Source: Ophioceras dolichostomum (taxonomy: Eukaryota > Ascomycota > Sordariomycetes > Magnaporthales > Ophioceraceae). Taken from it: a DNA stretch of 64,000 nucleotides. The stretch lies in NCBI GenBank assembly GCA_003049485.1, contig PYST01000030.1:131164-195163 (forward strand), in the 5' to 3' direction. A program made the position numbers and the translations under genes. The notes under the pieces were generated by a model that was not told the DNA's origin, did not search any database, and saw only the letters and a list, made by a program, of their open reading frames with translations. The first letter of the stretch is position 1; each line of letters opens with the position of its first letter. This document shows, in pieces, positions 48,686-59,534 of the stretch.

Positions 48686-49926
48686 GAATAAGAAAAGAGA
48701 TCTCTTGGTATTTCAATTCAAAAACAATGGGCAGAATTTAGGATGGGCTTTCCAACTTAACTCTGTCCGAGCCGAAGCTGATCAAATATGAACTGAGTGT
48801 TGATACAGAGCACAAAGCTATCGGGGCCTGGCTGTTATCTGATTAACAGCGGAAGTGCCGCCCGGTCCGACGCTGACACCGGCTTGACCGGGCATCGATT
48901 CCTCCGTCGATTCCGTATCTCGGGCGCTAGTCTGATCTTCCTCAGCCGTGGATCAAGGGATTTCAGAGATATAAAGAGCTACTAGCGAAGCTATGATCCA
49001 ATGAGCGAATGATCCTTCCATGCAAGAGTCCCGTAAAAGCTTCTTTTTAGCTTGCTGCGGCAAACGGTGAAAGTTACCGAAAAGCTGGACCAGCTTGCAT
49101 TCCTCACGCTTTCCAGTTTTCCAGTGTTAAAGATAACCAATTTACATACGGAATATATTTTGTGTCCTATAAGACTTTTTGGGTTGGATATAGGTTATGC
49201 ATTTAAAAACTAAATCCACTGGCGAGGAGTTCTGCAAGAGCAGGGTGCCTTCCCGCTGGTGAAATCGCAGCGCGATGCTGCGCCCATGCCGGGAGGTCAC
49301 GTGGCTAGGCAGGCCATTGGTAGATCTCACACGTCAAGCACTTGTTGCGAACGCATCTCGGTCAAGTAAGAAGAGCAACGATCTTGATGTTCTTAAAGAG
49401 CTACGGGACTGGCCTACCAGCTCGTCGCCTGACGATTCCCAATGTAAGGAATGATTGTATTCATGCGACCATCGGCCCTTTTGACTCTTGCATTACAGAA
49501 CCTCATCAGCCTTGCCTCTTGCGCATCTGGTTGTAAACACTCTGCCGCGGAAGTGGCAGTAGGAACAGCACTCGGCCATGAACAGACCCTGTGAGAATTT
49601 CCGCTGAGACGTTTGGGGGCCAAAAAACAAAGGCCTTCTGAACTCGTTCATCCTTGAACCCTGCTCCAGCGAGTAGGAACGCGTGCTGAGTTTAACTGGC
49701 AGATCACCCCCGTATACCTTTTTCTCTCCAATGACACCTTCTTAGCGCCCGACGTGCCTGCTCGCCTTGCCACTCTCCATCCTAGCCTTCACTCACACCC
49801 AGAACCATGCACCGTTGGTGCTCCTGCAATGGTGAAATTTACTATGGAGGTACTTGTATCTTTTATAACTTCTGATGACCGACAACAAAACATGACCTCG
49901 CCAGAACAAAGCATCGACTTTCGACC
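48686..49926. other. Dipeptidase promoter and left edge of the accessory island
   Basis: No gene is supported. It contains repeat copy A (about 49040-49290) and AT-rich sequence near 49130-49210. Another GTCACGTG motif occurs at about 49296-49303. Confidence 0.5.
49040..49290 (+). repeat. Diverged direct repeat, copy A
   Basis: Shares ordered blocks with copy B at about 52205-52590. Both carry a TTTTAGCTTGCTGC block, then ACATACGGAATA (A) or AGATACGGAATA (B), a GTCCTA...AGAGTTTGGATAGGATGTAGGTCATGCA-like block, AAATCCAC, and a terminal GAAATCGCA-CGCGAT-CTGCG block. Copy A is more AT-rich, and many differences are T for C or A for G relative to B. Confidence 0.75.
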
Positions 49927-51423
49927 ATGGCGTCCAGAAATTCCGAGCTCATTATGGCCTCAAATGGGCGCCCGCAACCTCGAAACTACACCGTCGACCC
50001 TGTGGCGCTTGCCGATGCGCTCCGGTAAGCCTCATCGTTCGTTGTTTTCCTTCGCAGCCGAATGACGGGCTAACAAGCGGCATTCATGCCCTGTTCCCCC
50101 TCCCCCACCAGCTCCGTTCCCCCCGAGCCATTAACATATGAACACCTCCTCAACGACGCTCTAGAAGCGCGGGACCGTCTCCTGGCAACGGGAGGCTGGC
50201 CATCGCGCGAATTCAGAGAATTTACGCCGGTCAGCGACCCGGACGACCCAAAACTCGAACTTTTCCAGCTCGAGCGTTATGGGGATGAGGAGGTGTACTG
50301 GGCTCAGGAGGCTAGCACATGGGGGTTCTTCATTCGCTGGAGGCGAGCCAGACTTGACGGCCAGAGAGAGCGAGGCGTGGCCGCCGAAGAACTCCCGCCA
50401 GCCGATCCGTTCGAATGCGACCGCTACTAGCTCTACCTCGAGTATCGCAGCTATCTCAAGATGCAAGTCGCAAAAGTGGACTTGATTAGCATCTCCAAGG
50501 GCAAGCTTACCGAGTACCAGACGCGGCTCGACAGCTTGGAGGTGCAGCTGGCAGAGCTTTGAGAAGAGCGGGGACTAGCGGCGGACGACGAAGCCGCACA
50601 AGGGCCGCCTTTGCCGGCGTTCTACTCATTGGAAGCGGAGTTGTTGGAGACTCCGGTACCTTAATACACTCCCAATCAAGCCCCCGACAGCCCCAGCGAG
50701 CCGCCAACCCCATCCTCCAATGGGAAGAGGAAGAGAGGCGACACCAGCGACCGAGATGTTGTTGCGGACGGGGACGCCGGCCAGCAGCAGGCGGAGGAGC
50801 ATCCTTCTAAACGCGGGGCGACGGGACTCAAACCTCACCATGGTCGCCCGGGCGCTGCTATTGCTGCTGCTCCTGAACCGGCCCCTCCTGCTCCTGCATC
50901 CGCCCCGCCCTCTGCCACTGCCTCTGCCCCTGACCATGTTCCTTCTCCTACTCCTGCTTCTGCTTCTGCCCCTAAATCTACACCTTCCCCTGCCCCCGCC
51001 TCTGCCCCTATCGCCGGGGTTCGAAGGGAGGGACAAAGCCCCCCACCGCCGGCCGCCGTGGTCGTACGTTGGCTGCCGGGAAGCAGTTGTCGGCTGCGGC
51101 ACCAGCACCAAGGGGGAGCGAGTGCGTGCCGAGCAAAGCGCCGCCGACCACCGGACCGGCGGGACCCACACAGGCAGCGCCAACGCCGAGGAGAAGCGCA
51201 CGTGTAGCCGTACTACTAAGGAAGAGCTATAAGTGAAAGGGTACGCTGCTCGCCGGAGAACCCGTTTCGTACATACAGTGGCCGCTACTACGATGTCATC
51301 TATCAGACTGGATGTCCCCTTCCCAACCGAAATAAGGCAATTGCAATCTTGATCCCGATGATCACCGAAAACCAGGCCCTGTATGGATCTTCTCTTGAAA
51401 CATGCCTATTTTTCTGTTCATAG
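49927..51423 (+). pseudogene. Degraded two-exon gene with several in-frame stops
   Basis: Exon 1 (49927-50024) starts MASRNSELIMASNGRPQPR and is joined by a normal 87-base GT-AG intron to exon 2 at 50112, whose frame reads SVPPEPLTYEHLLNDALEAR and continues as protein-like sequence with a long helical part. That frame is cut by TAG at 50428, TGA at 50560 and TAA at 50662, yet protein-like sequence continues after each. Later it holds a KRKRG nuclear-type basic patch and a Pro/Ala/Ser/Thr-rich tract. Between about 51033 and 51205 another frame reads better, suggesting two compensating indels; then the first frame resumes, with TAA at 51217, up to a stop at 51421. I do not recognise the family. 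It could be a dead copy of a lineage-specific gene family. The 3' limit is uncertain. Confidence 0.72.
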
Positions 51424-52840
51424 CACTGATGGTGGTTTGTTTCAGCAGAGGCAAGGACCCGAAACCCAATGCCGCCGCTGGTATATATATATATATCTCC
51501 GCTGCTACCGGCGTGGATTCGAAACCGCACCAACGAGCACCCAAGAAGGAACACGATTTCTCAGAAACCAACAATCGCTCCCCTTCCCCGTCTCCGTCCT
51601 CTCTACAGCATGGTGTGATCTACCTCCGCACCATCGCGAGGCAGATCCCGCGAGGCCCTTTTACGGGACGGGGGCGTGACGCATGGCAACCACAGGCATG
51701 TGGAGTTGGTGGAGTGGACCACCACTCGCGCGACGTCCGGGACCTTCCGTTGATAAAGCGACAGGCCACACGCCGCCGCGCCTACAGACACGGAACGTCC
51801 GCTCGGAGGACTAGGGTTCCACGCAAGCCATATCGTAGGTGTATCGGTCAAGTTAGGCTGGTTGTTGCGAACCTTGCCCCTGGAGGGGGGAAGGGGGGCA
51901 CTGGAATCGAACGCTAGTAGTTGCGGTGTTGACCTCCGCCTCTTGCCCTGGAAGGAATCTCGGCATCATCGCCACGGATCGGTAGCGGCATGGTGTGCGG
52001 GATCTGGCCAGAGGATGGATGGAGCAAGCAAGCAAGGCAGGGATGCTAACGAGTCCCGCTGCAGGGGAGGCAGCGTACATGTACTGCCAGGTCGCTCAGT
52101 TAGCTCAGTTAATAAGCAAAGGGAGAAAAAAAATCTAAAAAAAAATCTAAAAAAAAAACTCGACGCAATGAATCCAAATCCAGCGATGTTCGAAAGCGCT
52201 ACAATGTTTCTTTTAGCTTGCTGCAGCCAACGGGTAAAGTTAGTACCGAGAAACTGGGCCGGGGTATTTCGAAGCGAGCAAAGCTGTCGACCCTGCGTAG
52301 AGGTACCTATCTGGTTGATTTCGTCCCGCCCGCCAGTTGATAAGGGTCAAAGGTAACCAATCCAGATACGGAATACGTTGTAGGTATGTTCCAGGGCGAC
52401 TGTGCAGAATCTGTTTTATACGCTTCTCTGTCCTAAAGAGTTTGGATAGGATGTAGGTCATGCAGGATGCCTTGTGACTTCAAAACCCCAAATCCACAGG
52501 CGGAGCAGTCTTACAAGTGCACATTGCCTCTGTTTTAGCTGATTGGTTCCCGCTCGCGAAATCGCAACGCGATACTGCGCTCGGTATCGCCCCGCCACAG
52601 CGGTTAGGCGCCCAGGTCAGGGCCTAGCCTCTTGCAGAGTGCAGAAGAGGCATGTTTGCCCCGCATTGCATTGCACCAGCCCAGCTCGTGAGGAGGAGAG
52701 GGGGAGATATCTACAAGAAGGAGTCCGCTGCGCCGCGGTATGTATTCTGAAGGATTGGTAATTCTGCTGGGGAGACGATCGAGAACAACCTTGCAAAACT
52801 CAATGCCATCGCGAGGGTGAGCCTCCGATCCGGCCTAAAG
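51424..52840. other. Right part of the accessory island
   Basis: No intact gene. It contains A-rich triplicated sequence at about 52127-52160 (AAAAAAATCT-like units), repeat copy B (52205-52590), and an open stretch in frame with the next gene just before 52841. Confidence 0.5.
52205..52590 (+). repeat. Diverged direct repeat, copy B
   Basis: Same blocks in the same order and orientation as copy A at 49040-49290. It is longer because of extra sequence at about 52265-52345 and 52380-52425. It lies about 250 bases before the gene at 52841. The pair brackets the pseudogene, leaving about 2.9 kb between the copies. Confidence 0.75.
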
Positions 52841-53913
52841 ATGGGTTTCGGCGACTACGTCTCCGCCCTCCTAGAGACGTATTCGAAATGTTTGGATCAT
52901 CTGAAGGGCTTCCAGCGCAGCAGCTCGGACGATACAGGCGCCTCGGACGTGTCGTCGCTTCTTCGAAGCTCAGTCAAGTCTGATCAGACCGAAATTCGGC
53001 GGGCATATGCATCACGGCTCAGTCGCGATGGCAGACGGCTCGAGAAAGGAGATGGTAAGCCGGCAAGCTCTAGTTGGTCAATGGGTTTAGAGTCGAAAAC
53101 CAGCTCTGCGGGTGACTAACATGCTGTGATCTTCGTCCAGGTCGATCACGATCATCCTTACGCAAGATCCTCAAGAAGTTGAACGCGGCCATTACCGACC
53201 TCCTGCACATCGGCAAAACTCAGAAACCGGTGCTCAACTACGAGTCGCTTCTCCGCCTGTCCAACTCGTCACGCGCTGAGGCTATCGCCACGATCGACCA
53301 GCTATCCCTGAGGCTTGCCAGCTCGCCAAGCCGGAGGTCACTGGCGGGCTCCTCCTCACTTTCCTCTTCCACCGGTTCGAATCGTCGCCATCACCAAAGG
53401 CCTGCAAAGCCGGAAACGAAGAGGCGACCGTCCTCCTCCTCGGAACGTCCCAAGGAGTCCCGTGCGGAGTCCAAAGTGGCACCTCGCAAAAAGTCCAGCA
53501 ACAAGCTCCCGACGAGCCCGGATAAGGCTCACGGGCCGAGTGGCAGCGCCAAGGGTGTCAAGAGGACGCCAAGCTTGCCTCAGAAGAACGTAGCCGGCGT
53601 CGCCGGCGGAGTGGGCAGCGGGAGCAGCGGCAGAGGTGGTGGTGATAACAGAGTCGTCGTCGACCTGCGCAACCATGATGACCGCCACCGAGCTGGTCAC
53701 GCGATGCCAAACCGCGTGTCCATGCTATCCATGTCTAGCGACAGCACAAAGCTAGGAGAGATCCCGGAGAGGAAGTTGCGGCGGAGGCGGCAAGAGTACG
53801 ACTCGAGCTCTTCGGAGTACAACGTGCGGCCAACATACCCCTTAAAGCCCTACCAAACTACTGAGCCGAAGCCGAAGGGATTTTGGGGCGGTCTCTTTAG
53901 CAGCAAGCGGTAG
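52841..53913 (+). CDS. Uncharacterised basic serine-rich protein
   Basis: Exons 52841-53054 and 53141-53913 (GTAAGC donor, GACTAAC branch site, CAG acceptor, 86-base intron) give 328 residues. The first 150 residues are helical and conserved-looking: MGFGDYVSALLETYSKCLDH, then a segment with RRAYASRLSRDG, and after the splice RSSLRKILKKLNAAITDLL and LNYESLLRLSNSSRAEAIATIDQLS. The remainder is disordered, rich in Ser, Arg, Lys and Pro, and ends KGFWGGLFSSKR. The pattern recalls a group of hypothetical proteins in filamentous ascomycetes; no enzyme motif is visible. The frame is open upstream to about 52750 without an ATG, so an additional 5' exon cannot be ruled out. Confidence 0.75.
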
Positions 53914-54821
53914 CAGGTGTGTTTTCTAGGACAGGACATGGTTGAAGGCCGTAAAAGCCGTGGTTTCTTGGGGTGGCACTGGGATCGACCCTCTTTCTTG
54001 TAGTGCAGAGACTGCCAATGAAATGGAGGCATATTCGTGAGGGCAGGGGAACCGCGGCTAGAATAGCCTCGAGAGATTCGCAAGACTGGAAAGTCAGTGA
54101 GTGGTAGCACTGGGAGGAAGCCGAGAGCCGGCAATACCGGCGGGAATCTCGAACCTGGGAAGGCTGTGGGTCCTCCTGCATATCCGTTGAAGTTTGTACC
54201 AAGCAGGATGGATGAGCGAGTGATAACGCGAGAGAATTTTTTTCGATTTTTTATTCTCTGCATGAGACTAGGACCTCTCTCCACAGTCGATGATATACAT
54301 AAATGAGTGTTTCCTCAATCTTGGGCAGATCAGCATTGGGAATCTCGAAAGACTCCTCCAGCCCGTTTCTCAAGTGCCCAAGGCTTTGGAACCGGTGACC
54401 TCATAGCTCCCTCCCTACCTTGCACACACAAAATCATATTCCGCCCCAGCAGCGAAAATTCTGTGCCCCACCACTGCAGCCAAAGACCGAGCCTGGCCGC
54501 CCGCCCCTCATTCCAGAGCGCGGGAGGAGACCTTATTAGTACCAGCACCACACCAGAACCACCAACCGCCTGGAAAGTCGAGCGTTGCCGTTCGTTTGCA
54601 GTCGTCTGGTGGCACCTTTAGACCACAACAACAGCTTACAGCTTCCTGGGCCAGAGCAACTTAATAGCACACAAACGGCTTTCTTTTTTGGCCGTCTCTG
54701 TGCTAGATCTGAGTTGGCTCTCGTCTTAGCCCACCAATGGTTCACCACAGCTCATAGTGCTCAGAGTGCTAGACATACCCCGGCAAACGGAAAAAAAAAG
54801 AGCCCCTCCATTGTCGACAAA
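53914..54821. other. Spacer upstream of SRP72
   Basis: About 900 bases, expected to hold the terminator of the preceding gene and the SRP72 promoter. The SRP72 frame is open upstream to 54585, but the earlier part has a UTR-like translation. No other gene. Confidence 0.5.
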
Positions 54822-57038
54822 ATGGCCAACCATGCTGCCATCACCGCGCTTAACTCGCTGCTGCAGAACACGGCTATCGAGGACCACGAGGAGGCCTTGA
54901 GACTCGCCAATGCTGCTATTAAGGGAAACAGCAACCCGGACGACCTGACGCCGCTGCACACCAAGGTGGTGGCTCTTCTCAAGCTCGACCGTTACGACGA
55001 TGTGCTGCGTGTGGTGGCCGGAGGCGGAGACCGCCTCGCCAAAGAGTGCGCCCTAGAGCATGCCTACGCTCTTTACAAGACCGGAGACCTCGAGAGAGCT
55101 GCCGCCGTGGCTCGTGACCTTCCGGGACGGGCGGCCCGTCACGTCAACGCCCAGGTGGCCTACCGCGCTGAGAGGTTCGACGAGGCTGCTCGCTCCTACC
55201 ACCAACTTACCGATGCCGTCTCTAGGGAGGGCCGTGTCGGTGAGGAGGGCGATCTGCGAATCAACATGCTAGCCGCCGCCGCCCAGTTGGAGTGGGCCGG
55301 TCGCAGCCGAGAGGGCCGAGCACTCGAGAACGAGGCCAGCAGGATACAGTACCACGAGACATTCGAGACGGCATTCAACACCGCGTGTAGCGTTCTCGCG
55401 CAGGGAGATCTCGTCGGTGCTGCCCAAGCGCTGAAGCGAGCGAAGGACCTGTGTGAGGCGTCTGAGGACTTGAGCGAGGAGGAGCGCCAGGCAGAGCTTG
55501 TGCCCATCGTCGTACAGCAGACCTGCGTCCTGCTCAAGCTAGGGAAGGTTAACGAGGCTGCCCAGGTCCAAGAGTCAATCAGCGTCTCACAGTGAGCCAA
55601 CATAGCCTATCTTCTCATTCCCGTCCATTCCCGTCCTAAGCACGCGTTCGAGTTCGGATTCAAAGTAACTAACAACCGATTTCCATCTCGCTTTCTTAGA
55701 ATCTCCGACCGATCGATCAAGCAGGTGGCCCAGAACAACTCGCTAGTGCTGAGCCAAGACGAGAGCAGCTACAACGGAAGCAGCCCCTACAACCCCTACA
55801 TGGCCGCACGGCTGGCCGAGTCTCACGAGGAGCCTACGGGTAATGACCGGCTGTTCGAGCACCAAGCCTCCGTACTGCGTCGAAACAAGCATATCATCGA
55901 GCTCCAGTGCCAGAAGTTCACCGGCGCGCGTTCGGCTACTGCCCAGGCGCTGCAGAAGAGGAACATTAAGAAGGGGGTCACAACAGCTGCCGACGCGGAG
56001 GCGGCCAACCTCGGCGTGCTGCACGCGGCCGCCGTTGCGCACATGCAGACCGGAAAGGAGGCCCTGAAGAGCATCCTGCCGTTGCTGGAGACCCGGCCAG
56101 ATGACATAGGTCTTCTCCTGACCATCATCCAGCTCTACGTCCAGACCAATAATCCCGGCCCGGCCTTGTCGCTCCTCGAGGCCCTGTTCCGCCGTCTTGA
56201 GACCGCCACTAATGACGACCATTCAGACGTGCGCTTCGCCCCCGGCCTGGTTGCTCTTGCTGTGGCTCTCTATCGTCTGCAGGGCCGCCACAACGCTGTG
56301 CGCACAGAGCTTGCCAAGGCATCTGCCTACTGGCAGCAGCAAGCGGCCAATACAGGTGTTGGCCGCCGCAATGACTCCGCCATGTCAGTTCTCCGCCAGG
56401 CCGGAGTTGAGCTGCTCCAATCACCACACCCGTCAGATCTCTCCGCAGCCGGCGCTGCGTTCTCCCACCTCTGCACCGAGCAGCCAGACGACCTGCTCGC
56501 CGAGGCCGGACTCGTTGCCAGCTTCGCCACCAACAGCTCCGAGCGAAGCCGCGTGCAGCCGTCGTACCTGGAGCACATGACGCCCGTCGACCAGCTGACG
56601 GCGGGAGTTAATGTCCAGGCCCTCATCAACGCGGGCGTGGCGTCTCTTCCCGCCCCGGGCGCTCCGACGGCGACAACCGCGCCCAAGTCGAAGAAGCGTG
56701 GTGCCTCAACCCAAGAAGACGGCGCCGGAGCTGCGAGTGGTGGAGCCACGACGGCAGCGCCGCCGGCCAAGAAGCCCCGGCAGCGTAAGAGCAAGCTGCC
56801 CAAGGACTTCGACCCGGACAAGAAGCCCGACCCCGAGCGCTGGCTGCCTCTGAAGGACCGCAGCACGTACCGGCCCAAGGGCGGCAAGAAGGGCAAGAAG
56901 CGCGCCGAGGCCAACACGCAGGGCGGCGTCGTCCACGAGGAGACTATTGAGCTCGTCGGTGGTGCTGGTGCCGTTAAGGTCGAGAAGGCCCCCCAGAGCG
57001 CTCCTGCTAAGAAGTCCAAGAAGAAGGGCAAGAAATGA
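54822..57038 (+). CDS. SRP72: Signal recognition particle subunit SRP72
   Basis: Core SRP protein that, with SRP68, binds SRP RNA and targets ribosomes with secretory nascent chains to the ER. Exons 54822-55591 and 55700-57038 give 702 residues; the 108-base intron has GTGAGC and TTAG ends and joins SVSQ to ISDRS in phase. The N-terminal 500 residues are TPR-like helical repeats (for example DDLTPLHTKVVALLKLDRYDDVLRVV, CALEHAYALYKTGDLERAAAVARDL). The C-terminus is lysine-rich and contains the SRP72 RNA-binding motif, here LPKDFDPDKKPDPERWLPLKDRSTY (about residues 624-648), followed by GGKKGKK and a basic end. The ATG at 54822 sits in an AAA-ATGG context right where the conserved region begins; the longer open frame upstream lacks support. 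Confidence 0.94.
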
Positions 57039-58050
57039 AGAAACGATACGAGGGGAGGAAGGAAATCTGAACAGAAAAAAGAAAGCAAGAGAGGGGAGAA
57101 GAGCAAGGGCAAGAAGAAAGAAGAGTCTCGGAGAGATTTCACAGCCTTTGTCAAGAATATCATCCATCACTCAAGCTCTCACAATATCTCCCTTCCCACG
57201 TCACACTCGCTGATCATGGGGAGGGGGAAAAGCCAGATCTTTCAAGGGGAAATCTTGGAAGCCTTGTACGACATGATGCTGCCCCCAATATTCTTCGAAG
57301 GAAAGGGGCTTTGTTCCCAACCTTAGACCTGCCACCTACCCCCTACCCAGGTACCTTGGAACCTCCTCCCTCCTCTCTCAAGTGTGCAGAGGAAGGAAGG
57401 AGGCTACCCATATTTACGAGATTCGACGATATGGTTATGTTAGGGATGCATCAGCATGGTCTCATCTCACAGGCAGAAGGAGTCAGGCCCTGCGGCAAGG
57501 CAGGAAGGCAGGATGGCAAGGTGGTATTCATACGGTTCATGACCGGTGTTTTCTGGTGTTCCTCACAGAAGGGTATGCATGATTTTTTTTTCCTTTCGGG
57601 ATCTGGGACTTCATCATGCCTATTTCACTTGGGCTGGCAGGTATTAATGGATGGTTGCGGAGTAATGTCATGAGGCGAAAAAAGAAGGAAGGGAATGAAG
57701 TGTGTGGAACAAGGGAAAAGAAGACAAAAAAAGGAAGGAAAGAATGTACGGAATAGCATCAGATCAGAACATTCTCCGCACAATCCTCCATTTTGGAACC
57801 ACACCCCCGAGATTTGGAAGCTTCAGGTACCTAGTCAGTCGGTAGTCAGTCTCACATCTCTCTTCTCCCATCATGTCCTTTCTAGCTAGGGGGCCAGGTA
57901 GACAGACAACCGCATAGATATGTAGGTACCCCAGGTACTGAAAAGACAACCGTTGAGGGGGACACCGAGTGCCAGCATCTGGCATCTCTCGCTCCAGTGG
58001 AGACGTGCAAACAATTGGCCGTATCAGCTAGGCGCGGCGAGCCAACTGTC

Positions 58051-58066
58051 TAGGTAGGTAGGTAGG
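58051..58066. repeat. TAGG tetranucleotide repeat
   Basis: TAGGTAGGTAGGTAGG, four tandem units. It lies within a wider cluster of related motifs. Confidence 0.75.
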
Positions 58067-58259
58067 GTGCTCGAAAGTGAAGGTCCATAATCACTCAATC
58101 ATCGTGGAGAGGCTTGTCTGCCCAACTCCTTCGACTCTTGCAGGCACTACGAGTGCATCTCGGCAAGAACAACTGTGATGAAGCCACGCGGGACTGCGGG
58201 AACCATATCAGGTCAAAGTAGTAGTATCCATAGGGATTATAGGTAGTAGTAGTATGCTA

Positions 58260-58271
58260 CCACCTAGGTGG
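58260..58271. repeat. 12-base perfect palindrome CCACCTAGGTGG
   Basis: The sequence equals its own reverse complement and sits in the TAGGTA-rich cluster. It could bind a dimeric factor or form a short hairpin. No functional evidence. Confidence 0.6.
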
Positions 58272-59534
58272 GTAGGTATCAGTTGTTGAAAGGACCGATC
58301 TAGGTAGGTGGTAGCTTCCAGCTGCCCAGGGCGAGAGAAAGAGACAGTGTGCGTGAGTGCGTGACATTTTCCCAACCGTTCATACATCATTTAGGACCAT
58401 CATTCCCTTCCATTCTTCCGTCATGACGTTCCATTCTTGTCTATCCGCTCACACCTTAGGTTTGTTCTATATAGCCTACCCAGGAGGCCCCGCCCTTCCC
58501 TGGTAGAAATAGAAGAAGGGGGGACAAGAGGAGAATGATACGAAGAAGTCGCGGCGTGATGCCCGGGTGCCTGGCCCCCTAGACAGGAAGGCGGATGTAG
58601 ATGGATAGATCCTTTTGCAATGCCAGAAAGAAGGGATATACAACTTAGACCGACTGATGGGAGGGGAGGAATGGGAGGGGAGAAAGGCCCAAGTGAGGCA
58701 AGGGAGGCGATAGTTGAACAACAGAGGAGAAACATCAAACCTAGTCCTCCACAACCTTCCTCGTCCATACCGTCCGTCTCTTCCTCGGATTCATCAGCGG
58801 CATTTCCTTCTTGCCATTCTTTCACAAACGAACAAGCAGAACCACAGCAATGGATGAAGACGGAGCCCGAGCCCCTTTATGTATATTTATACACGAATAA
58901 TAGTAGGTGCTAAATAATAAAACACAAGACATAAGAGAAAAACCCTCGATCCTGAATGAACACCCCAGAACGAACGTAGAAAAAAGACAAGACAGACAAA
59001 AAAGAAAGCAAAGAACAAGAGCCGCGGACTTGTCGTCCGCGATGCCACTAGTAGTACTGTTTGGCTTTCCCTTCTCTTTCTTTCCCTTTTTTCCTTACTC
59101 TATAAACAAACCATTTCCCTATCAAACCCGTGAGATTTTTTTTGTACTTTTTTTTTCTTTTTCCTGCTGTAATGCCGATGCACGGCATTTTTGTTCTTCG
59201 ACCGCTTTTTTTGGTTTGTGTTTTTGTGACGAGAGAAAAGAGAGAGTGTGTGTGAGTGTGACAGAATCAGTGATTGAGAATACTACAACATGGATAAAAA
59301 GAGTGTGTGATGCGGGTGATGATGAAAAGAATGTGTAAAAGACAGAAAGAAACTCTACGCGGGCGGGAGCTTCGTAATCGAGACTGACCAAGCAAGCCTT
59401 GGGGGAGGGGGAAAATGAAACAAGATATGATATGATAAGAAAAGACTGAATCGAGGGGGAACTCAAACAAGTACTCGGCGGGCAGGCACAGTAGCAGCAG
59501 ATCGAAGAGAAGGCGACGCCGTTAGTCAGTCAGG

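Larger units (their letters stand above)
57039..59534. other. Convergent spacer with TAGGTA-rich cluster
   Basis: No gene is supported in 2.5 kb between SRP72 and the Sec7 gene. From about 57340 to 58320 the hexamer family TAGGTA/TACCTA recurs many times (for example 57826-57835, 57921-57928, 58051-58066, 58258-58279, 58301-58312). A CT/T-rich tract (about 59040-59220) adjoins the Sec7 3' end. Confidence 0.55.

Noticed and set aside
51850..51930. Possible tRNA T-arm (TTCGATTCC on the - strand near 51909)
   Set aside because: The flanking bases do not pair as a T stem, and no acceptor or anticodon arm can be drawn.
54585..54821. Longer SRP72 start upstream of 54822
   Set aside because: The extra 79 codons read like UTR and end with a run from AAA codons; the conserved TPR region begins at the ATG at 54822.
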